DNA from: Sinorhizobium meliloti
GTDB lineage: Bacteria; Pseudomonadota; Alphaproteobacteria; Rhizobiales; Rhizobiaceae
Length of the DNA: 64,000 bases
Direction: 5' to 3'
Assembly: GCF_035610345.1 (NCBI RefSeq)
Contig: NZ_CP141212.1
Span: 2,547,976-2,611,975, forward strand
Each line of letters opens with the position of its first letter. Position 1 is the stretch's first letter. Below, one piece after another: positions 45,090-53,897 of this stretch. Both the position numbers and the translations under genes were made by a program. The notes below the pieces were generated by a model that was given only the letters and a program-made list of their open reading frames with translations, ran no database searches and was not told the origin of the DNA.

Positions 45090-45145
45090 AAGCGCCTGCC
45101 GAAAGGTCGCGTTTCGGCGGCGCGTCCGCCTGCCGCCTCCCTGTT

Positions 45146-45166
45146 CGAGGAAAAACCTGTTCCTCG
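45146..45166 (+). terminator. Weak hairpin after the cox operon
   Basis: CGAGGAA and TTCCTCG (7 bp) flank a 7-nt loop, 57 nt beyond the last cox gene. No T run; factor-dependent termination or mRNA stability role possible. Confidence 0.35.
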
Positions 45167-45350
45167 CCGCCCCGCAGGGTGTATTTTCTCGCGATATCAG
45201 CTAGATGAGCATCCTCGCGGCCGCGACCGTCCCCGCCCGCCGCCCGCAACATTCTGGTCGTGCAGCACGACGATTATGTCGTAGACAGGCTCAACTCGCG
45301 GCGCGGCAGGTTCTAATATCCGGCTTCAAAACCAAACCAGGGTCGCATCA

Positions 45351-47912
45351 ATGGCAGAGTTTCCGGAAAAGGCGAAGGTCGTAATCGTAGGACTGGGTGG
45401 CATCGTCGGCGCATCGATCGCCCACCACCTCATCGAGCGTGGCTGGGACGATATCGTCGGCATCGACAAGTCGGGCATCCCGACGGATATCGGCTCTACG
45501 GCACATGCCTCCGACTTCTGCTACACCACAAGCCACGACTATCTCTCGGTCTGGACGACGCAGTATTCGATCGACTTCTTCGAGAAGATGGGTCACTACG
45601 CCCGGATCGGTGGTCTGGAAGTCGCACGCATCGGCGACCACGTCTGGATGGAGGAGATCAAGCGCAAGCTTTCCTCCGCCAAGGCCTTCGGCACCCGCGC
45701 ACATTATGTCTCGCCGGCCGAAATCAAGAAGCTGTTCCCGCTGATCGAGGAAGATCAGGTGATGGGCGGCATGTTCGATCCGGATGCCGGCCTTGTCATC
45801 CCGCGCTCGCAGACGGTTGCCGGTAAGCTGGTCGATGCGGCGGAAAAGTCCGGCAAGCTGCAGATATTCGGCAATACGCCGGCAACTGCGCTGCTTGTCG
45901 AAAACGGCCGTATCAAGGGCGTCGTCACACATCGCGGCACGATCATGGCCGACCATGTCGTCGTCTGCGCCGGCATCTGGGGTCGCCTGATCGCTGAAAT
46001 GGTCGGCGAGGACCTGCCTGTCATGCCGGTCGATCATCCGCTCACCTTCTTCGGCCCCTACAACGAATTCGAAGGCACCGGCAAGGAAATCGGCTTCCCG
46101 TTGCTGCGCGATCAGGGCAACTCGGCCTATATGCGCGACACCGGCGACCCGAGGACCACCGAGGGCGGCCAGATCGAATGGGGCTATTACGAGACCGACA
46201 ATCCGCGTCTCTGCCATCCACGCGACATTCTCGAAAAGCACGAGGCACGCCTGTCGCCTTCGCAGCGCGACCTCGATATGGAGCAGATCATCGAGCCGCT
46301 CGAGCGCGCCATGGAACTTACGCCGATCCTCGGCGAGCTCGGCTATAACGAGGGCCACTCCTTCAACGGCCTGCTGCAGGTCTCGGCCGCCGGCGGTCCC
46401 TCCTGCGGCGAGAGCCAGAAGGTACGCGGCCTCTGGTACTGCGTCGCCATCTGGGTGAAGGACGGCCCGGCCTACGGCAAGCTGATCGCCGACTGGATGA
46501 CGGACGGGCGTACCCATACCGACCACGCCTCGATCGACTACGCGCGCTTCTACCCGCACCAGCTCGAAGAGAAGTTCATCGAAGGCCGCTGCTTCGAGGC
46601 GGCGCAGAAGATCTACTTCCCGGCCGTGCATCCGCGCGAGCCCTATGCGAGCGGCCGCAACGTCAAGCGCTCGCCCTTCTACGAGCGCGAGAAGGAGCTC
46701 GGCGGCTACTTCATGGAACTCGGCGGCTGGGAGCGCGCGCACGGCTATGCCGCCAACGAGCACCTGCTCGAAAAATACGGCAACCGCATTCCGGTTCGCG
46801 AGAACGAGTGGGACAACCGCCACTTCTGGCGCGTTTCCAACGCCGAACATCTGGCGATGAGCGAGGATTGCGGCATCGTCAACCTCTCGCACTTCCACAT
46901 GGTGGATATCGAAGGGCCGGACCATGTGGAGCTTCTCGAGTGGCTTTGCGCCGCCAAGATCGGCGGAGACGGCAATATCGGCAAGGGCATCTACACCCAC
47001 TTCCTCGATGACGAGGGCATGGTGCGCGCCGACTTCACCGTCTTCCGCATGAGCGACCGCTGCCGCCTCGTGAACGGTGCCGATGCCGGCCCGCGTGACT
47101 TCCACTATATGCGCCGTGTCGCGGAAGACCGGGGGCTCGACGTCACCATCACCGACGTTTCGGAGAAGTTCGTCACCATCGGCATCTGGGGCCCGAATGC
47201 CCGCGAAACGCTGAAGAAGGTCGTGGCGGAACCGGCCGGCCTCGATCCGGAGAATTTCCCCTTCGCCGCGATCAAGCAGATCGAGATCGCCGGCAGGCCG
47301 GTCTCCGCCTTCCGCATCTCCTATGTCGGCGAGCAGGGCTGGGAACTGCACATGAAATACGAGGACGGCCTGGCCGTATGGGATGCGCTGCGCGCCACGG
47401 GCGTCATGGCCTTCGGCGTCGAGACCTACGCGAACTCGCGTCGGATGGAAAAGAGCCTCCGCCTGCAGAACGCGGATCTTCTCACCCACTACAACCTTAT
47501 CGAGGCCGACCTTGCCCGTCCGAAGGTCAAGGAAGCGGACTTCCGCGGCAAGGCGAAGCATATGGAGTACAAGGCGCGCGAGCACCAGCCCGCCATGCTC
47601 TGCACGCTCCTCATGACGGAGAACACCGACAGGAACGGGGTGAAGCGCTACCCCGTCGGCAACCTGCCGGTCATGGACCCGGAGACCGGCGAGGTGCTGG
47701 TCGACGAACTCGGCCGCCGCTCCTACACCACCTCCATCGCCTACGGCCCGACGATCGGGAAGAACATCGCGCTCGCCTATCTGCCCTGGTCTTACTGCCA
47801 GGTCGGCCGCAAGCTCAATGTCGAGTATTTTGCCGAGACCTATCCGGTCGAGGTTGCCGGCGTCGGCTACAAGCCGCTCTACGACCCGGAGAACCTGAAG
47901 CCGCGGACGTAA
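45351..47912 (+). CDS. FAD-dependent dimethylglycine/sarcosine dehydrogenase-like protein with GcvT domain
   Basis: An 853-residue protein: DAO-type FAD domain (VVIVGLGGIVGASIAHHLIERG near residue 9, GSTAHASDFCY near 47) to about residue 400, then a GcvT/aminomethyltransferase folate-binding domain (about 430-850; GIVNLSHFHMVDIEGPDHVELLEWL, YVGEQGWELHMKYEDG, RMEKSLRLQNADL). This layout occurs in dimethylglycine and sarcosine dehydrogenases, which oxidise N-methyl groups and pass formaldehyde to folate. No other one-carbon gene is adjacent. Substrate could be any methylated amine. Confidence 0.87.
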   Translation: MAEFPEKAKVVIVGLGGIVGASIAHHLIERGWDDIVGIDKSGIPTDIGSTAHASDFCYTTSHDYLSVWTTQYSIDFFEKMGHYARIGGLEVARIGDHVWMEEIKRKLSSAKAFGTRAHYVSPAEIKKLFPLIEEDQVMGGMFDPDAGLVIPRSQTVAGKLVDAAEKSGKLQIFGNTPATALLVENGRIKGVVTHRGTIMADHVVVCAGIWGRLIAEMVGEDLPVMPVDHPLTFFGPYNEFEGTGKEIGFPLLRDQGNSAYMRDTGDPRTTEGGQIEWGYYETDNPRLCHPRDILEKHEARLSPSQRDLDMEQIIEPLERAMELTPILGELGYNEGHSFNGLLQVSAAGGPSCGESQKVRGLWYCVAIWVKDGPAYGKLIADWMTDGRTHTDHASIDYARFYPHQLEEKFIEGRCFEAAQKIYFPAVHPREPYASGRNVKRSPFYEREKELGGYFMELGGWERAHGYAANEHLLEKYGNRIPVRENEWDNRHFWRVSNAEHLAMSEDCGIVNLSHFHMVDIEGPDHVELLEWLCAAKIGGDGNIGKGIYTHFLDDEGMVRADFTVFRMSDRCRLVNGADAGPRDFHYMRRVAEDRGLDVTITDVSEKFVTIGIWGPNARETLKKVVAEPAGLDPENFPFAAIKQIEIAGRPVSAFRISYVGEQGWELHMKYEDGLAVWDALRATGVMAFGVETYANSRRMEKSLRLQNADLLTHYNLIEADLARPKVKEADFRGKAKHMEYKAREHQPAMLCTLLMTENTDRNGVKRYPVGNLPVMDPETGEVLVDELGRRSYTTSIAYGPTIGKNIALAYLPWSYCQVGRKLNVEYFAETYPVEVAGVGYKPLYDPENLKPRT

Positions 47913-47932
47913 CCGGGCCGGAGAACCTGCCC

Positions 47933-47963
47933 GTGGTTTCAGGCCGATCCGGCGTGAAACCAC
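47933..47963 (+). terminator. Stem-loop after the dimethylglycine dehydrogenase-like gene
   Basis: GTGGTTTCA and TGAAACCAC (9 bp) surround a GC-rich inner arm, 21 nt after the stop. No T tract. Confidence 0.5.
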
Positions 47964-48086
47964 GTGGAAGCTCTGGCCGGGTTTGTCGGCATGTTTCCTT
48001 GTTCGCAGTCGATCAAAGGACGAAAACATGCAGCATAAGGCGCGCGGCGCTGTAGGAGAGTTTTCGGAGGACTGCAACCTCTCCTC

Positions 48087-48250
48087 CCTCATCCTGTGCT
48101 CGTCACAGGGATCCAGTAGCGCCGCGTCTGCGACGCGGGAAGCGTTCTTTCAGCCCAAGGACTTGGTCTGGCTGGATTCCTGTGACGAGCACAGGAATGA
48201 GGGACCGGGAATGTGCGGCTCCTACAACTTTCGCTTGCGAATATGCGAGG
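48087..48250 (+). repeat. Hairpin repeat, copy 1
   Basis: Inverted arms of about 30 nt (48087-48116 and 48172-48202, built on TCCTGTGCTCGTCACAGG and its complement) enclose a 55-nt centre; a conserved tail to 48250 follows. Copy 2 at 48303-48467 is over 80% identical by eye. No gene is carried; frames crossing it are incidental. Confidence 0.85.
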
Positions 48251-48302
48251 GATAGTAACCTGTCACGCAATGAAACGCGCCGAGGGACCGCACCCTCTCC
48301 GC

Positions 48303-48467
48303 CCTCATCCCTGTGCTTGTCACAGGGATCCAGCAGCGTCGCGTCTGCGGCGCGGAAGAGCCTTTCCAGCCCAAGGACTTAGTCTGGCTGGATTCCTGTG
48401 ACAAGCACAGGAATGAGGGACCGGGATGTGCGGCTATTACAACTTTCGCTTGCGAATGTGCGAGGGA
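48303..48467 (+). repeat. Hairpin repeat, copy 2
   Basis: Second direct copy of the 48087-48250 element, with arms 48303-48331 and 48388-48418. Arm base 48318 (T) pairs with 48403 (A), where copy 1 has C (48101) and G (48187): a compensatory change that keeps the stem. Together the copies fill most of the 628-bp gap between 47913 and 48540. Confidence 0.85.
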
Positions 48468-48540
48468 AGAGTCAACTGTGACGCCGACCAGCTTTACCCC
48501 CGGCACGTCGCCCGCGTTCGAAGAGCGGCGCCACGGGCTC

Positions 48541-49581
48541 TTACGCCGGCATTTCGATCTGTATCTTCACGTCCGTGGGGCGCGCCTCGACGGCGCGGTC
48601 GAAGGCGGCGATACTCTCGTCGAACGGAATGGTAGCAGAGATCAGCGGTTTCAAATCGACCTTGCCTGAGGCGATCAGTTCGATGGCGCGGTCGTAGACA
48701 TTGGCATAGCGGAACACCGTCTCGATCCGCAGCTCCTTGGCCTGCATACCGACGATGTCGAAGGGGACGGGGTCGACGGGCATGCCGACGAGCACGACGG
48801 TTCCGCCAGGACGCGCAAGACCCGGAAGAGCAAGGATTGCGGGTGCGGCCCCGGAGCACTCGAAGACCACATCCGCCCCCCAGTCGCCCGTCGCTTGCGC
48901 GAGAGCCTCGGATGCCGCCTGCTGGCGGACATTGATTGTCTCGATACCTTCATAGGCGCCGATGACATCCAGTTTCGGCTGCGCGAGGTCAGCCACGTAG
49001 ACCTTGGAGCATCCCCCCGCGAGCGCAGCCAGTGCCGTCATCATGCCGATCGGGCCGGCCCCCATGACGACGCCGACATCCCCCGGCTTGATGGCCGCGC
49101 GAAGGGCGGCCTGCACGCCGATGGCGAACGGCTCGACCATCGCCCCTTCCGCGAAGGACACGTGGTCGGGGAGGCGATAGGTGAAGGCCGCCGGATGAAC
49201 GACCTCGGGCGTCAGGCATCCATGGACCGGTGGCGTGGCCCAGAACCGTACGGACGGATCGACATTGTAGATGCCGAGCTTGGACGACCGGGAGGAGAGG
49301 TCCGGAATTCCGGGCTCCATGCAGACACGGTCACCCTTCTTCAGATGCCGGACTTCCGCGCCGACCTCCAGAACGACGCCCGCGGCCTCGTGGCCCAGTA
49401 TCATCGGCTCGTTGACGACAAAGGGCCCGATCTTTCCATGGGTGTAATAGTGGACATCGGAGCCACAAACGCCGACGGTGCGGATTCCGATCAGCACGTC
49501 GGCCGGCGACAGATCCCGCCGGACCGGAATGTCGCGAAGCGACAATTGCCCCTTCTTTTCAAGTACAAGCGCTTTTGCCAC
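48541..49581 (-). CDS. Zinc-type alcohol dehydrogenase, xylitol/sorbitol dehydrogenase-like
   Basis: A 346-residue MDR: catalytic zinc ligands in [14 protein letters not shown] (Cys38 region) and LGHEAAG, cofactor loop [10 protein letters not shown], and polyol-dehydrogenase segments [31 protein letters not shown]. The four structural-zinc cysteines are replaced ([11 protein letters not shown]), as in a xylitol dehydrogenase subgroup. Start is GTG 49581, 8 nt after AGGAG. Probably converts xylitol or a related polyol to a ketose with NAD. Confidence 0.9.
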   Translation of the reverse strand: MAKALVLEKKGQLSLRDIPVRRDLSPADVLIGIRTVGVCGSDVHYYTHGKIGPFVVNEPMILGHEAAGVVLEVGAEVRHLKKGDRVCMEPGIPDLSSRSSKLGIYNVDPSVRFWATPPVHGCLTPEVVHPAAFTYRLPDHVSFAEGAMVEPFAIGVQAALRAAIKPGDVGVVMGAGPIGMMTALAALAGGCSKVYVADLAQPKLDVIGAYEGIETINVRQQAASEALAQATGDWGADVVFECSGAAPAILALPGLARPGGTVVLVGMPVDPVPFDIVGMQAKELRIETVFRYANVYDRAIELIASGKVDLKPLISATIPFDESIAAFDRAVEARPTDVKIQIEMPA

Positions 49582-49840
49582 TATCCGTTCTCCTCGTACA
49601 ATAAGTTGCCGTTTACTGCCCTGGATCGAGATGGTTTTTGGGCCCGTGCCGCCTCTGCAGCAATTCCGGAAGACCCGCGCAGCGATTTCCGTCAGCAATT
49701 CCATCAAGTCAGAAGAGCTAGTGTGTTTTTGCGATTCGATGAAGAGAAGAACGCCCGGCGAAGCTTATTTGCCGATGCAGAACATCACACGAGGTGGTGG
49801 GGACGGTCGACCCCTGACGGAAGGATCGAAACCGAAACCA

Positions 49841-51301
49841 TCATCGGACCGATGGATCATGAAAATGCGACCCCGGCATGACATCCGCCGGGATGGGGCA
49901 GACATAGGATTTCCCGTCCGTCTTCTCCAGCCATTCCGCCCTGGCGGCGGCAAGCAGGTCCGGCGAAGTCATCAGCGACAGACCCGTCGTGGCGAGCGTC
50001 TTGGCGGCATGCGCCATCGCCTTGTGGGCGATCGGGCTTTTGCCCTGCGCAACGACCTGCCAGGTATGCGGGTTGGTGCCGATCGCCCATGCCGGCGCCC
50101 AGCACTGCGCCGTCGGCGTCACCCAGCTGACATCGCCGACATCGGTCGAGCCGGCACGGAAGTGTGAATGGCCTTCGAATTCGCGCAGGCCGAGATGCAG
50201 TGGTGACGATCCATCGACATTGGCGTTGGAGAAGACGTCGCGCTTCATCTGGTAGAGGCGGATGCTGCTTTTGATTGCCTCTTGCGAGAACGTCTCCTGA
50301 ATGGATCGGGCGAATGCGACGTCGGCCTCGTCGAAGGCGATCGGGCCGAGCGCCACCATATTGTCATGCATGGCGGTCTCGAGCGTGATATTGGGCAGGA
50401 GGTTGGTCGAGGCCGTATCGAAGACGATTTCCACCTCCGTCTCGGTCATCATGGCTGCGCCACGCGCCACCTTCTCGACGCGGCTGGCGAGATCCAGCGC
50501 CTGAGGCATTTCCGGCGCGCGGATCAGGTAGAGCACTTCGGCGTTCGCCTGCACGACATTCGCCGCCCTGCCCCCGGTATCGGTGATTGCATAGTGCACC
50601 CGGCAATCCTGCGGCATGTGCTCGCGCAGAAAGTTGACGCCGACATTCATGAGTTCGACAGCGTCGAGTGCCGAACGGCCGAGATGGGCTGCGTTCGCGG
50701 CGTGCGCGGCCACGCCCTTGAAGCGGTAGAAATATTCGAGAACGGCAAGATTGTTGGTGGAGCGCACTCCGTTGAACGGTGCCGGATGCCAGGTAAGCGC
50801 AGCGTCGACGCCGTCGAACAGGCCGGCACGCACCATGAAGGTCTTCCCGGAGCCGCCCTCCTCGCCGGGACAGCCGTAATAGCGCACCGTCCCGGGCAGA
50901 TTGTGGGCCTTCAGATGCCGGGCGAGTGCGATTGCCGCCATCAGCGAACCGACGCCGAGCAGGTTATGGCCGCAGCCATGGCCACTGGCGCCTTCGACAA
51001 GCGGCTTCGCCTCGGCAATCCCGGCCGTCTGGCTCATGCTGGCGAGTGCATCGAATTCCCCCAGAAAGGCAATCACCGGCTTGCCGCTGCCGGACTCGCC
51101 GATGAAGGCCGTGCCCATGCCCGCCACGCCGCGCCGAACGGAAAAATCATTGTCTTCGAGAGCCTTGGCAAGCAGCCCGGCCGAGCGTTGCTCCTCGAAT
51201 TTCAGCTCGGCGAAATCCCAGATGCTGTCGCTCAAGCGGGTAAACTCCGGTTTCATCGATTCGATCGCCGTGGCGATCGAGATCACGTCCTCTCGGTTCA
51301 T
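49841..51301 (-). CDS. M20-family amidohydrolase, AbgB-like (p-aminobenzoyl-glutamate hydrolase subunit B type)
   Basis: A 486-residue M20 peptidase-fold enzyme: metal ligands in HGCGHNLLG, GCPGEEGGSGK, and HAAN; a lid/dimer domain about 200-320 (YYFKGVAAHAAN-type, GGRAANVVQANAEV). Close to AbgB in length and motif order. AbgB-type proteins cleave amides such as p-aminobenzoyl-glutamate or other N-acyl/peptide compounds. Lies downstream of the peptide ABC binding protein on the same strand, suggesting hydrolysis of the imported compound. Confidence 0.9.
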   Translation of the reverse strand: MNREDVISIATAIESMKPEFTRLSDSIWDFAELKFEEQRSAGLLAKALEDNDFSVRRGVAGMGTAFIGESGSGKPVIAFLGEFDALASMSQTAGIAEAKPLVEGASGHGCGHNLLGVGSLMAAIALARHLKAHNLPGTVRYYGCPGEEGGSGKTFMVRAGLFDGVDAALTWHPAPFNGVRSTNNLAVLEYFYRFKGVAAHAANAAHLGRSALDAVELMNVGVNFLREHMPQDCRVHYAITDTGGRAANVVQANAEVLYLIRAPEMPQALDLASRVEKVARGAAMMTETEVEIVFDTASTNLLPNITLETAMHDNMVALGPIAFDEADVAFARSIQETFSQEAIKSSIRLYQMKRDVFSNANVDGSSPLHLGLREFEGHSHFRAGSTDVGDVSWVTPTAQCWAPAWAIGTNPHTWQVVAQGKSPIAHKAMAHAAKTLATTGLSLMTSPDLLAAARAEWLEKTDGKSYVCPIPADVMPGSHFHDPSVR

Positions 51302-51464
51302 GACATGTCCTCGTATTTCGAAGGGCGGGCGCAGGAGATCGCCCCGGCGCCTGCAGCGCTGCGCGTCTCTTCAGACACGCAAAGGTCGCTTCGCCGGGTC
51401 GGTCCGATGGGTGATGGATTGGCCGGGTCGGTGTTCTGCCGCCCGGCGCAGGCGATCAGGGGGC

Positions 51465-53009
51465 TCAGTCGGCGACCGACACCTCCCAAAGGCGGGCGTT
51501 CGACTGCCAGACCGGCTGGCCCTTCAGCTTCCTGGTCGCGCCCCAGACATCGACCATGTCGTAAAGGAAGATGCCCGGCATTTCCTTCAGCATGAGCTCG
51601 TGGAACTCGTCGAAGATCTTCTGGCGCTTGCCCTGATCAGCCTCGGCATAGGCTGCGTTCATCAGTTCTATAGCCTTCGGATCGTCCCACATCAGGGAAG
51701 CGTTCTCGTCCTTGTCGCCAACGTAGAAGGAATACATCAGGGCGGGGTCGAGACGCGGCGCGACCGACTGCGAAATGACCTGGTAATTGCCGGAACGGCG
51801 GCGGTCGACCTGAGTTGCGTAATCCAGAACCTCGATCTGTACGTTGAGGCCGGCCTGCTGCATCATCGCCTGCGCCATGACGGCGGCCGGGAAGCTCGGC
51901 ACATTGCCGCGCTTGTTGGCGATGATCGAGATCGGCTCGCCGTTGTAGCCCGCATCCGCCAGCTCCTTCTTGGCGGCCTCGATGTCATAGGGAAGACGCT
52001 TCTTCTGCGTTTCGCTGAAATAGACCGAGTCCCGCGACACCATCGAGCCGTTCGCCTCGCCCGTGCCGTTGGAGGCCGCAGCAACGAGCTGATCCAGATC
52101 GAGCGCCATCGCCATGGCGCGGCGCACGCCCGGATTGCTCAGGACCTTGTCGCGGGTCTGAATGTAGAAGAGGTTCTTGCCGTTATTGCGCGCGACGATC
52201 AATTGCATCGTTTCGCTCGACTGGAATTCGGGAATGAGATCCGGCGAGATTTCCGCCGTGTCGAGCACACCGGATTCCAGACCTGCCTTCACGGTCGAGG
52301 CATCCGGAATGACCATGAACTTGACACCGTCTGCAAGGGGCCGCTTCGAACCGACCATGCCATCCGGCTTTCCTTCGTTTGCCGGCGATACATAATCCGG
52401 GAATTTCTCGAGATGGATGTACTCGCCTTTCTTCCATTCCCCCCACATGAAGGGGCCGGTCCCGATCGGCTGGACGAAGCTGCCGTCGGCAGCGACGGAT
52501 TCAGGCGAAATCATGCCGGTAAAGCCGCATTCGGGACGCGACATCAGGCCAAGGAAAACGGCCGACGGCTTTGCGAGCGTGATCTCGACGGTTGCCGCAT
52601 CTGTGGCCTTGACGCCGGCGACAGGCGCGGCCCCGCCTTCTGCGAAATCTTTCAGGCAGGTCCACTTCGTCTCGGGGTTGAGGTAGCGCGTCCAGTTCCA
52701 CACCACGTCGTCGGCCGTCATCGGTTTGCCGTTGTGGAATTTCACGTCGGTGCGCAGCTTGAACGTATAGGTCAGCCCATCGGCCGACATTTCGAAGCTC
52801 TTGGCTAGGAGCGGCTTCACTTCGCCGACATTGTTGTAGCCGACGAGGCCTTCGACGATGTGGAGGATGATGCTGTCGGTATTGCCGTCGCGGTTGACGC
52901 CCGGATTGTTGCTGCGCAGATCGGAGCTCTGCGCGATCGTGATGTCGCGTGCTGCTGCCATATTGGCCGTGGCGAGCAGTGCGGCGCCCGCAAGAAGAAG
53001 CTTTTTCAT
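51465..53009 (-). CDS. Peptide-type ABC transporter substrate-binding protein (family 5)
   Basis: A 514-residue binding protein: signal peptide MKKLLLAGAALLATANMAAA, then LRSNNPGVNRDGNTDSIILHIVEGLVGYN, VKFHNGKPMTADDVVWNW and PIGTGPFMWGEWKKGEY, typical of DppA/OppA. Two following permeases and a double ATPase lie upstream in the operon. Ligand could be a peptide or an aryl amide. Confidence 0.93.
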   Translation of the reverse strand: MKKLLLAGAALLATANMAAARDITIAQSSDLRSNNPGVNRDGNTDSIILHIVEGLVGYNNVGEVKPLLAKSFEMSADGLTYTFKLRTDVKFHNGKPMTADDVVWNWTRYLNPETKWTCLKDFAEGGAAPVAGVKATDAATVEITLAKPSAVFLGLMSRPECGFTGMISPESVAADGSFVQPIGTGPFMWGEWKKGEYIHLEKFPDYVSPANEGKPDGMVGSKRPLADGVKFMVIPDASTVKAGLESGVLDTAEISPDLIPEFQSSETMQLIVARNNGKNLFYIQTRDKVLSNPGVRRAMAMALDLDQLVAAASNGTGEANGSMVSRDSVYFSETQKKRLPYDIEAAKKELADAGYNGEPISIIANKRGNVPSFPAAVMAQAMMQQAGLNVQIEVLDYATQVDRRRSGNYQVISQSVAPRLDPALMYSFYVGDKDENASLMWDDPKAIELMNAAYAEADQGKRQKIFDEFHELMLKEMPGIFLYDMVDVWGATRKLKGQPVWQSNARLWEVSVAD

Positions 53010-53032
53010 TGTTCTACCCTCTTTATTGATCG

Positions 53033-53896
53033 TTATGAGTGGAATCCGTCCCAGCAGGCACGCGAGAGCCTGCCGATCGTCTCGAGCGCCATCGTGTAAC
53101 CCGGTGTGCCGTCCGGCATGACCTGCGGCACTTCGTCGGTATAGGCGGAGATGATGTAGAAGGGGGCGCCATCGCGATAGACGATGCCGGCATTCATGCG
53201 GCCGCGCTTGCCCGTGCCGCCCTTGTGCGCAACCACCGTACCGAACGGCAGACGCGACGGAATAGCATAGCGCAGGATCTGGTTCTTCAGCGTCTGCAAG
53301 GCATAGGCGCACAACTGCGGCGATGTGCCGAGCTTCGCGATCGCGTCGGGAGAGGTCTGCGCGTCCAGGATCGTCTGCAACAGGAAGGCCTGGTCGCGGG
53401 CTGTCGTGGTCGTGACCGAGGTCAGCGAATGGTCCGGCGGCAGGGCCAGCGGCGGAATGAGGAAGCGATGATGCGTACCGTGCATGCCGATCGATTTGCA
53501 GTAGCTGTCCACTTCCTCCAGCGTCAGACGCTCGAACACCATCTTGGTGCAGACATTGTCGCTCAGCACCATCATACCGGTTATCGCGTCGCGCAACGAA
53601 ATCACGATCCCGGGCGTCAGATACCGGAACATGCCGCTCGCGACTTCCTCGGCAAAGCGGGCTTCGTAAGTGATGGGCTCGTCGAGATCCAGCCGCCCCT
53701 CGTGCACCGCCTTCAGCGCCGCCATCATGATCGAGGTCTTGCGCGTGCTGGCAGAAGGCGTTTCCTCGTCGGCCCCGCGTTCGATCGTCTCTCCGGTCCT
53801 GAGGTTGCGCACAACGAAGCGTGTCACGAAAGGCTGCGCCTCGCAGATCTCCGCAAGCCTTTCCTTCACCGGGCCAGAATCGGTTAGCCTATCCAC
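53033..53896 (-). CDS. Cytoplasmic class A beta-lactamase-like serine hydrolase
   Basis: A 287-residue protein with the beta-lactamase/penicillin-binding motifs: S50-T-R-K53 (S-x-x-K), S112-D-N114, and K225-G-G. No signal peptide is visible and the Glu166-type omega-loop motif (ExxLN) was not found, so it is unlikely to be an antibiotic-resistance enzyme. More likely an amidase or esterase of the same fold acting on a substrate of the peptide ABC transporter. Its stop is 23 nt before the binding protein, within the operon. Confidence 0.82.
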   Translation of the reverse strand: MDRLTDSGPVKERLAEICEAQPFVTRFVVRNLRTGETIERGADEETPSASTRKTSIMMAALKAVHEGRLDLDEPITYEARFAEEVASGMFRYLTPGIVISLRDAITGMMVLSDNVCTKMVFERLTLEEVDSYCKSIGMHGTHHRFLIPPLALPPDHSLTSVTTTTARDQAFLLQTILDAQTSPDAIAKLGTSPQLCAYALQTLKNQILRYAIPSRLPFGTVVAHKGGTGKRGRMNAGIVYRDGAPFYIISAYTDEVPQVMPDGTPGYTMALETIGRLSRACWDGFHS

Positions 53897-53897
53897 A

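Noticed and set aside
47983..48506. Several short open frames between the dehydrogenase-like gene and the polyol dehydrogenase
   Set aside because: They cross the two hairpin repeats and have no consistent family or SD support.
53033..53896. Antibiotic beta-lactamase
   Set aside because: No signal peptide and no ExxLN omega-loop motif were found; operon context indicates a metabolic hydrolase.
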